64,000 bases of DNA from Hespellia sp. (GTDB taxonomy: Bacteria; Bacillota; Clostridia; Lachnospirales; Lachnospiraceae). The position numbers and the translations under genes were made by a program. Of the stretch, positions 43,785 through 50,768 are shown piece after piece; the stretch's first letter is position 1; each line of letters starts with the position of its first letter. The DNA lies in the NCBI GenBank assembly GCA_028693555.1, contig JAQUVD010000007.1:45457-109456 (forward strand), read 5' to 3'. The notes beneath the pieces were generated by a model, which saw only the letters and a list, made by a program, of their open reading frames with translations, had not been told where the DNA came from and ran no database searches.

Positions 43785-44330
43785 ATGACAAGAGAAGAAG
43801 CTTGGAGCTTATTAACCGAATATAATCAGGATGAATTTCATCTGCAGCATGCACAGACGGTAGAAAAGACGATGATGTATTTTGCGGAGAAGCTTGGATA
43901 TGGAGAAGAAAAAGATTTTTGGGGCGTTGTTGGTCTGCTGCATGATCTGGATTTTGAACGATTTCCGGACGAGCATTGTATCAAGAGCCAGGAGATTATG
44001 AGAGAATATGGCGTTGATGAGAAGATCATCCATGCGACTGCAAGTCATGGATATGCAATCACGGTGGAAATCGAGCCGGAACATGAAATGGAAAAAGTGC
44101 TGTATGCAGTCGATGAACTGACAGGATTCATTGGTGCGGTGGTTCTGATGAGACCGTCTAAGAGTGTACAGGATTTGACGGTAAAATCTGTGAAAAAGAA
44201 ATACAAATCAAAAGGATTTGCGGCAGGCTGTGATCGCGAAGTGATTCAGCGCGGGGCGGATATGCTCGGTTGGACACTGGAGGAATTGATTCAAAATACA
44301 ATCGATGCATTAAAAACGTTTCAGGAATAA
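43785..44330 (+). CDS. HD-domain hydrolase (HDIG-type)
   Basis: 181 residues. The HD pattern H-x...HDLDFE...H: LQHAQTV, GLLHDLDFERFPDEH and ATASHGYA, a metal-dependent phosphohydrolase fold. The family (HDIG-containing) is unassigned. It ends the importer cluster; 117 bases of spacer follow before the next promoter. Confidence 0.85.
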   Translation: MTREEAWSLLTEYNQDEFHLQHAQTVEKTMMYFAEKLGYGEEKDFWGVVGLLHDLDFERFPDEHCIKSQEIMREYGVDEKIIHATASHGYAITVEIEPEHEMEKVLYAVDELTGFIGAVVLMRPSKSVQDLTVKSVKKKYKSKGFAAGCDREVIQRGADMLGWTLEELIQNTIDALKTFQE

Positions 44331-44375
44331 GACAGAAAAAGTCTTTGTATTTAAACTTCACTCTCTCTTGTATTA

Positions 44376-44404
44376 TTGATTGTTCATGGAAAACATGGTA
44401 ATAT
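44376..44404 (+). promoter_or_regulatory. Promoter of the rhodanese-TtcA gene
   Basis: TTGATT (44376-44381) and TAATAT (44399-44404), 17-base spacing. Confidence 0.4.
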
Positions 44405-44447
44405 GTTGGAAAATGCAACGAGGAAATAAAAAAGAGGATACAGTGGG

Positions 44448-45611
44448 ATGAACCAGTACGAGATTGACTTAAATGAATTGCCGGAATATCAGGCAAGTGG
44501 ATATAAAATAATAGATATGCGTGATGATGTGCTGCGCCGGTACGGCTATGTTCCGGACAGCATTCATGTACCTGGAAAGGAGCTGCTCCAAAACATAGAA
44601 GAGTATAGAAACGAAAAACTCATGATCTATTGTCAAAAAGGTGAGGCAAGTCTGGAACTGGTCCAAGAGCTGCAGCAGACAGGGATCGACGCAGTCAGTC
44701 TAAAGGGCGGTTATCTTGTGTGGCTGATTGATGCGATGAATCGCAAAGCCAGAGAAAAGGAAGAGAAAGAAGAAAAGTCATTTGCATTAACCGTGGAAGA
44801 GAGTATTCGCAAACGTTTCCGCAAGAAAATCTTCAGCAAATTCACAAAAGCGATTAACACATATGAGCTCGTGAAACCGGGAGATAAGATTGCAGTCTGC
44901 ATTTCCGGCGGCAAAGATTCTATGCTGATGGCAAAGCTTTTTCAGGAATTAAAACGTCACAATAAGTTTGATTTTGAAGTGGAATTTCTTGTTATGGATC
45001 CGGGCTACAGTCCGGCAAACAGGCAGGTGATCGAAGAAAATGCAGAGCGGTTAGAGATTCCGATTACCATCTTTGAGTCTGACATCTTTGAATCGGTTCT
45101 TCATGTAGAGAAATCTCCGTGCTATCTCTGTGCGAGAATGCGAAGGGGGCATCTCTATAGCAAGGCAAAAGAATTGGGCTGCAATAAAATTGCACTGGGA
45201 CATCATTACGATGATGTCATCGAGACGATTCTTATGGGAATGCTTTATGGCGCACAGATGCAGACGATGATGCCGAAGCTACACAGTACGAATTTCGAGG
45301 GGATGGAACTAATCCGTCCTCTCTATTTGGTGCGTGAGGATGACATCAAGGCATGGAGAGATGAGAACGATTTATATTTTCTACAGTGTGCATGCAAATT
45401 CACAGATACCTGTTCCTCCTGCCAGGATGATGGACAGAGTAATTCCAAGCGATTAGAGATTAAGAACCTGATTGCCGAATTGAAAAAGACCAACTCATTT
45501 GTAGAGGGAAATATTTTCAAGAGTGTGGAAAATGTAAACTTAAGTACCGTGATTGCCTATAAACAGGACGGAGTGCGACATCATTTCCTGGATGAGTACG
45601 ATGAAAAATAG
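44448..45611 (+). CDS. Rhodanese-TtcA fusion, tRNA sulfurtransferase-like
   Basis: 387 residues. Residues 1-100 are a rhodanese domain with active-site Cys62 (YCQKGEAS). After a charged linker (101-115) comes a TtcA/TtuA-type PP-loop ATPase with SGGKDS at 153-158, PCYLCARMRRG (C225, C228), GHHYDD, and a Cys cluster CACKFTDTCSSC near 317-330 that could hold an iron-sulfur cluster. TtcA makes 2-thiocytidine-32 in tRNA using persulfide sulfur; having the sulfur carrier on the same chain would shorten the relay. The exact nucleoside is not provable from sequence. Confidence 0.88.
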   Translation: MNQYEIDLNELPEYQASGYKIIDMRDDVLRRYGYVPDSIHVPGKELLQNIEEYRNEKLMIYCQKGEASLELVQELQQTGIDAVSLKGGYLVWLIDAMNRKAREKEEKEEKSFALTVEESIRKRFRKKIFSKFTKAINTYELVKPGDKIAVCISGGKDSMLMAKLFQELKRHNKFDFEVEFLVMDPGYSPANRQVIEENAERLEIPITIFESDIFESVLHVEKSPCYLCARMRRGHLYSKAKELGCNKIALGHHYDDVIETILMGMLYGAQMQTMMPKLHSTNFEGMELIRPLYLVREDDIKAWRDENDLYFLQCACKFTDTCSSCQDDGQSNSKRLEIKNLIAELKKTNSFVEGNIFKSVENVNLSTVIAYKQDGVRHHFLDEYDEK

Positions 45612-45639
45612 CGACAAAAGATAAGGAGTAAATGGTATT

Positions 45640-46926
45640 ATGTATCAAATTCTATGGATTTTTCTGTTCTACTCTTTTGCAGGCTGGCTTGGAGAATCTG
45701 TCTGGGGAGCTGTCAAAAAGAAAAAGATTATTAACAGAGGTTTCCTAAACGGTCCGCTTTGTATGGTATACGGAATAGCGGCGCTGGGGATCACGTATGG
45801 ATTTCGGGACATCAAGGATTCATGGATCTTCCTATTTCTTGGTGCAGCGGTTGTAAGCAGCATTATTGAATGGATTGCCGGAAAATTGATTGAAGGTGTT
45901 GGCGGAAGCCGATGGTGGGATTACTCTAATTATAAAGGAAATTTGGACGGCTATGTGTGTCTGAGATTTTCATGCCTTTGGGGAGCATTCGGAGTTGTTG
46001 GTTTAAAATATGTCAATCCACTTATCACACATATTTTACATAACATACCTGAACTGCCACTTCGTATAGGATCCATTTTTGCATTGATTGTTCTTGTAAT
46101 AGATGCGCTTGGGTCTTATTACTATTTGATGGGAACGGCATCCCGCCACCCTGCAATCGAACAGTTTAATCAGGATCTGACAAAGAAATCGAACCGGATC
46201 AATGCCTGGATCAGGAAACGGATTGAAGGTCGTGTTCAGAAAGCATATCAGCGTAAAGAGGTTGCAAAAGAAAAGGTCAAATCCAATGTGTTTGCCGAAG
46301 GCTGCAGTTTCCATAAACTGGTGATGCTATTCTTTATCGGCGCATTCTTAGGTGATATTATCGAGACAATATTCTGTCGTCTGACAGCAGGTGTATGGAT
46401 GAGCAGAAGCAGTGTTGTATGGGGGCCTTTTAGTATTGTGTGGGGACTTGCGATGGCATTTGCAACACTTCTGCTATACAATCAGCGAGGTAAATCTGAT
46501 GGCTCACTGTTCGTTGCAGGAACGATTATTGGAGGAGTGTATGAGTATCTGTGCAGCGTGTTCACTGAAATCTGTTTTGGAAAAGTCTTCTGGGACTACA
46601 GCCACATGCCATTTAACTTAGGCGGGCGAATTAATCTGTTGTTTTGCTTCTTTTGGGGATTTGCCGCAGTCATCTGGTTAAAGAAATTATATCCGCTGAT
46701 GTCAATCTTAATTGAAAAAATCCCAAAGAAGACAGGAGTTATCATCAATTGGGTATTGATTCTGTTCATGATTGTGAATGTCATTGTGTCAGGCTCTGCG
46801 CTCGTTAGATATTCGGCGAGAGAGCAGGAGACAAAGGCGGGAAATGCATATGAAGAATGGATTGATGAGCATTTTGACGATGAGAGAATGCAAAAGATTT
46901 ACCCGAATGCACTGGATGCATCATAA
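45640..46926 (+). CDS. CmpB-type putative ABC transporter permease, duplicated
   Basis: 428 residues, two tandem copies of the PF06541-like membrane domain. The first half has FYSFAGWLGESVWGAV, NRGFLNGPLCMVYGIAA and WWDYSNYKGNLDGYVCLRFSCLWG; the second has FFIGAFLGDIIETIFCRL, SSVVWGPFSIVWGLA and FWDYSHMPFNLGGRINLLFCFFWG. A basic cytoplasmic linker (about 180-220) joins them. The family name is historical; the function is not known. No ATPase is adjacent. Confidence 0.82.
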   Translation: MYQILWIFLFYSFAGWLGESVWGAVKKKKIINRGFLNGPLCMVYGIAALGITYGFRDIKDSWIFLFLGAAVVSSIIEWIAGKLIEGVGGSRWWDYSNYKGNLDGYVCLRFSCLWGAFGVVGLKYVNPLITHILHNIPELPLRIGSIFALIVLVIDALGSYYYLMGTASRHPAIEQFNQDLTKKSNRINAWIRKRIEGRVQKAYQRKEVAKEKVKSNVFAEGCSFHKLVMLFFIGAFLGDIIETIFCRLTAGVWMSRSSVVWGPFSIVWGLAMAFATLLLYNQRGKSDGSLFVAGTIIGGVYEYLCSVFTEICFGKVFWDYSHMPFNLGGRINLLFCFFWGFAAVIWLKKLYPLMSILIEKIPKKTGVIINWVLILFMIVNVIVSGSALVRYSAREQETKAGNAYEEWIDEHFDDERMQKIYPNALDAS

Positions 46927-46968
46927 TTGATAAAATATCGCAACAAGCCTGTCTTTGCCGGTTTCTGC

Positions 46969-46998
46969 TTGAATTACTGAAAACCACAGGTCTATAAT
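46969..46998 (+). promoter_or_regulatory. Promoter of the DUF6110-ATPase operon
   Basis: TTGAAT (46969-46974) and TATAAT (46993-46998), 18-base spacing. A small dyad CACAA-A-TTGTG at 47026-47036 lies downstream and could hold a regulator. Confidence 0.55.
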
Positions 46999-47070
46999 GT
47001 TCAGAATACCAAAGAAATTGTAATTCACAAATTGTGGATCGCAAGACAAAAGACAAGGAGGAATTTGAAC

Positions 47071-47346
47071 ATGGTAGATTGGAAAAAAATTGCATTATTT
47101 GCAGGTGGAACATTATTTGGAACAGCAGGGGTTAAGGTGCTAAGCAGTGACGATGCGAAGAAATTTTATACGAATTGCACAGCCGCGGTTTTAAGAGGCA
47201 AATCCTGCGTGATGAAGACGGCAACAACCGTACAGGAGAATGCGGAGGATATTCTGGCTGACGCAAAAGCAATTAATGAGGAACGCGATGCGGCAAAAGG
47301 AGTATATGAAGATCAGGCAGCGGACACAGTGACTGCTGAGGCGTAA
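47071..47346 (+). CDS. DUF6110 family small membrane protein
   Basis: 91 residues. An N-terminal hydrophobic segment (WKKIALFAGGTLFGTAGVKVL) is followed by a helical, charged region with one cysteine pair spread apart. The family name DUF6110 is from memory of such proteins beside clostridial metal ATPases. AAGGAGG precedes the ATG, and the ATPase gene starts two bases after the stop, so it may be a chaperone or partner for the pump. Confidence 0.7.
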   Translation: MVDWKKIALFAGGTLFGTAGVKVLSSDDAKKFYTNCTAAVLRGKSCVMKTATTVQENAEDILADAKAINEERDAAKGVYEDQAADTVTAEA

Positions 47347-47348
47347 CT

Positions 47349-49421
47349 ATGAGATTCACAATCAGACATGAGTCAAAAGGCAGAATCCGAGTCAGTCTTA
47401 CTGCTGAAAAGATGACTTATCATCAGGCTGATTTGCTGGAGTATTATCTGTATCATCAGGTTAATGTGACGAGTGCAAAGGTGTACGAAAGAACGGCAGA
47501 TGCAGTGATTTACTATTCTGGAAACCGTGCAGAGATGATTGCGCTACTGCAGAAGTTTGGATATGATTCAGCGGAAAATGCAAAGCTGGTTCCCGATCAT
47601 ACGGGAAGACAACTAAATGCAGAGTATCAGGAAAAGCTGATCGGTAAAGTGGTACTGCATTATTCCTGCAGCATGCTTCTTCCGATGCCGGTGCGTGCAG
47701 CGATTGCTGTTGTCAAATCAGCAAGATATATCTGGCAGGGGATACGATGTCTCGGAAATCATAAAATCGAAGTGCCGGTATTAGATGCCACTGCAATCGC
47801 AGTTTCGCTTCTTCGAAAGGACTATGCGACCGCGTCTTCTGTGATGTTCCTGCTTGGGATCGGAGAGATTCTGGAAGAGTGGACACACAAAAAGTCAGTG
47901 GATGATTTAGCCAGAAGCATGTCCTTAAATGTAAATAAGGTATGGCGAAGGACGGAGAAGCAGGATATCCTGGTCTCTGTCAAGGAAATTAAAGAGAATG
48001 ATATCATTACAATTCATATGGGAAATGTCATCGCACTGGATGGAATTGTTACCAAAGGAGAAGGGATGGTCAATCAGGCATCACTTACGGGCGAGCCGTT
48101 ATCGGTCCGAAAGGCAGAAGGTGCCTATGTGTATGCCGGAACCGTATTAGAAGAAGGTCAGCTAGAGCTTCAGGTCAAGACCACCTCCGGTACAACAAAG
48201 TATGAGAAAATCGTCAAGATGATTGAAGATTCTGAAAAACTTAAATCCTCACTGGAAGGAAAAGCGGAGCATCTTGCGGATAAGCTTGTACCGTATTCAC
48301 TTGGAGCAACCGTGCTGACTTATCTGCTCACGAGAAATGCGACAAAAGCATTGTCTATCCTGATGGTTGATTTTTCCTGCGCATTAAAGCTTGCAATGCC
48401 AATCGCTGTACTATCTGCGATGCGTGAGGCAGGACAGTACCATATCACAGTCAAGGGCGGAAAATATCTCGAGGCAGTTGCTCAGGCAGATACGATCGTA
48501 TTCGATAAAACAGGAACGCTGACGAAAGCACAGCCTACCGTTGCCAAAATCGAAGTCTTTGGAAATCATACCGAGGAAGAGGTGCTAAGGCTTGCCGCGT
48601 GTCTGGAAGAACATTTTCCACATTCCATGGCCAATGCTGTGGTGGATGAAGCGGTAAAGCGCGGCCTGGAACATCAGGAAATGCACTCAAAGGTCGAGTA
48701 CATTGTCGCGCACGGAATTTCCAGCAAAGTGAAAGAACACAAGGTTATCATCGGAAGCAGTCATTTTGTATTTGAAGATGAAAATTGTATCGTTCCGGAA
48801 AACGGGAAAGAGAAATTCGAAACGCTGCCTGCAGAATATTCGCACCTTTATCTCGCGATAGACGGAATGCTCTGTGCGGTAATCTGCATTGAAGATCCCA
48901 TCAGGGAAGAAGCGGCAGCAGTCATCAATACACTGAAATTGTCTGGAATTCACAAAGTTGTCATGATGACCGGAGATAGTGAGCGCACCGCAAAAGCGGT
49001 CGCGGCAAAAGTGGGTGTGGATGAATATTTCTCGGAGGTTCTTCCGGAAGACAAAGCGGGATTTGTCGAGCAGGAAAAAGCGCTTGGACGAAAAGTAATC
49101 ATGATCGGCGATGGAATCAACGATTCACCGGCACTGTCTGCCGCAAATGTCGGAATCGCAGTCAGCGACGGTGCGGAGATCGCAAGAGAGATTGCGGATA
49201 TCACCATATCAGCAGACGATTTGTATGAGATCGCAACCCTAAAATTAATTAGTAATGGCTTGATGAAGAGGATTGGACAGAATTATCGATTTGTAATCGG
49301 GTTTAATCTGGGCTTAATTCTTCTGGGTGTAGGCGGAGTGATACAGCCTGCCACATCAGCACTGCTGCATAATGCCTCTACGCTGGGGATCAGCATGAAG
49401 AGTATGCAGAATTTGATCTGA
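47349..49421 (+). CDS. P1B-type metal ATPase with atypical membrane motif
   Basis: 690 residues. An N-terminal domain of HMA size lacks CxxC. The membrane motif normally reading CPC is replaced by DFSCALKLAMP. The catalytic core is complete: DKTGTLT (phosphorylation), TGE (TGEPLSV), HFPHSMAN in place of SEHPLAN, and GDGINDSPAL. Loss of the CPx proline and second cysteine means that the transported metal is probably not Cu, Ag, Zn or Cd in the classic manner. The DUF6110 gene is immediately upstream. RBS is not obvious, so translation may be coupled to that gene. Confidence 0.9.
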   Translation: MRFTIRHESKGRIRVSLTAEKMTYHQADLLEYYLYHQVNVTSAKVYERTADAVIYYSGNRAEMIALLQKFGYDSAENAKLVPDHTGRQLNAEYQEKLIGKVVLHYSCSMLLPMPVRAAIAVVKSARYIWQGIRCLGNHKIEVPVLDATAIAVSLLRKDYATASSVMFLLGIGEILEEWTHKKSVDDLARSMSLNVNKVWRRTEKQDILVSVKEIKENDIITIHMGNVIALDGIVTKGEGMVNQASLTGEPLSVRKAEGAYVYAGTVLEEGQLELQVKTTSGTTKYEKIVKMIEDSEKLKSSLEGKAEHLADKLVPYSLGATVLTYLLTRNATKALSILMVDFSCALKLAMPIAVLSAMREAGQYHITVKGGKYLEAVAQADTIVFDKTGTLTKAQPTVAKIEVFGNHTEEEVLRLAACLEEHFPHSMANAVVDEAVKRGLEHQEMHSKVEYIVAHGISSKVKEHKVIIGSSHFVFEDENCIVPENGKEKFETLPAEYSHLYLAIDGMLCAVICIEDPIREEAAAVINTLKLSGIHKVVMMTGDSERTAKAVAAKVGVDEYFSEVLPEDKAGFVEQEKALGRKVIMIGDGINDSPALSAANVGIAVSDGAEIAREIADITISADDLYEIATLKLISNGLMKRIGQNYRFVIGFNLGLILLGVGGVIQPATSALLHNASTLGISMKSMQNLI

Positions 49422-49430
49422 GTTGAGGTA

Positions 49431-49473
49431 AGTTGGGGACGTAGTATAATTCAATTATACTACGTCCCCAACT
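49431..49473. repeat. Dispersed hairpin repeat, copy 3
   Basis: A perfect 20 bp stem with a TCA loop (AGTTGGGGACGTAGTATAAT on the left), 10 bases after the ATPase stop. The tail TGCGTTTTACCCGTCAGA (49473-49490) matches the tail of copy 1 at all but two positions, with compensatory G/A changes within the stem. Confidence 0.85.
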
Positions 49474-49548
49474 GCGTTTTACCCGTCAGAAATTTGCAAT
49501 ATGCTCGTCATTTTTTGCAACTTTTCAATCCAAAAAAGATAAGCAATA

Positions 49549-49594
49549 ACTAACAAATAAAATTGACAACTAATAGAGATTAGCGTATACTAAC
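49549..49594 (+). promoter_or_regulatory. Promoter with 20-base-phased ACTAAY repeats
   Basis: TTGACA (49563-49568) and TATACT (49586-49591), 17-base spacing. ACTAAC at 49549, ACTAAT at 49569 and ACTAAC at 49589 recur every 20 bases, and CTAAT/ATTAG (49570-49574, 49579-49583) forms a dyad in the spacer. A regulator bound here would cover the whole promoter. The same hexamer forms the dyad at 54934. Confidence 0.55.
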
Positions 49595-49630
49595 CATGTA
49601 AAAAGAGATCACGCTTACTGGGAGGTAGAA

Positions 49631-50029
49631 ATGCAACAGGAGATGCAAAAAGAACAGATTATAGAGGAATTAAAGAAAATGGGCTGTAGAATTACGAAGC
49701 AGAGAGCCGTTCTTCTGGATATTATTCTGAAAGAGGACTGCTCCTGTTGCAAGGAAATCTATTACGAAGCAAAAAGCCGTCAATTGAATGTTGGCATTGC
49801 GACGGTATACCGCATGGTAAATACATTAGAACAGATAGGTGTGATAGATCGCAAGAAAATGTATCAGGTGGAATGCAGTGAGAAGCAGTGTGAGAAATTT
49901 ATTGTGAAGATGGATGACGGAACTTCGTACTGTCTGTCCAAGAATAAGATGAACGATGTATTGTCAGAAGGATTAAAATCAATTGGATTGATGGAAGGCA
50001 AGAAAGTACAGGAAGTCTTACCTGAATGA
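49631..50029 (+). CDS. Fur-like regulator with atypical metal site
   Basis: 132 residues. The winged helix resembles Fur (MGCRITKQRAVLLDIIL, VGIATVYRMVNTLEQIGVIDRKKMYQVE). The dimerisation half lacks the His-rich metal site of Fur and has no histidine at all; instead cysteines occur as CSCC, CSEKQC and YC. It may sense through cysteines or have lost metal sensing. It is the first gene of an operon with an ABC-FtsX exporter and probably controls it. RBS GGGAGG. Confidence 0.8.
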   Translation: MQQEMQKEQIIEELKKMGCRITKQRAVLLDIILKEDCSCCKEIYYEAKSRQLNVGIATVYRMVNTLEQIGVIDRKKMYQVECSEKQCEKFIVKMDDGTSYCLSKNKMNDVLSEGLKSIGLMEGKKVQEVLPE

Positions 50030-50064
50030 CTGCCAGAAGAATCTGTGAGAAGTGGGGGGAAGGC

Positions 50065-50763
50065 ATGTTTTTGGAAATAAAGGGGATCAGAAAATCATTT
50101 GGGGAGGGAGATAGCCGGGTAGATGTCTTAAAAGGAATCGATCTTGGAATTGAAAAGGGCGAATTCTGCGTATTGCTCGGTCCTTCTGGCTCTGGAAAAT
50201 CAACACTTTTAAATATTATTGGCGGAATTGATCATTCAGACGCCGGATACATTTCCATCAATCATGAAAAGACGGGCGATATGAAAGAAAAGAAGCTGAC
50301 GCAGTATAGGAGAAAACATTTGGGATACATTTTTCAAATGTATAACCTGATTCCGAATCTGACCGTGCGTGAAAATATTGAGGTTGGGGCATATTTAAGT
50401 GACGAACCGCTGGATATCGATGAGATGCTTCACACCCTCGCAATTTATGAGCATCAATATAAGCTGCCAAATCAGCTATCGGGCGGTCAACAGCAGAGAA
50501 CGGCAATCGGAAGAGCACTCATCAAGAATCCGGACATTTTGCTTTGCGACGAACCAACCGGAGCGTTGGATTACAGGACCTCGAAGGAAATCCTGAAGCT
50601 GATCGAAACGGTCAATCAAAAATATGGCAACACGATTGTGATGGTGACCCATAACGATGCAATCAAAGCTATGGCGGATTACGTGGTACATCTAAAAGAC
50701 GGTATGATTCGAAAAAGCTATCGCAATGAGAATAAAATTCCGGCGCAAGAGCTCAACTGGTAG
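50065..50763 (+). CDS. ABC transporter ATP-binding protein (MacB/LolD type)
   Basis: 232 residues; I chose the ATG at 50065 after GGGGGAAGG. Walker A GPSGSGKST, signature LSGGQQQR, Walker B LLCDEPTGALD. It pairs with the FtsX-type permease that follows five bases later. Second gene of the Fur-like operon. Confidence 0.92.
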   Translation: MFLEIKGIRKSFGEGDSRVDVLKGIDLGIEKGEFCVLLGPSGSGKSTLLNIIGGIDHSDAGYISINHEKTGDMKEKKLTQYRRKHLGYIFQMYNLIPNLTVRENIEVGAYLSDEPLDIDEMLHTLAIYEHQYKLPNQLSGGQQQRTAIGRALIKNPDILLCDEPTGALDYRTSKEILKLIETVNQKYGNTIVMVTHNDAIKAMADYVVHLKDGMIRKSYRNENKIPAQELNW

Positions 50764-50768
50764 GGGGA

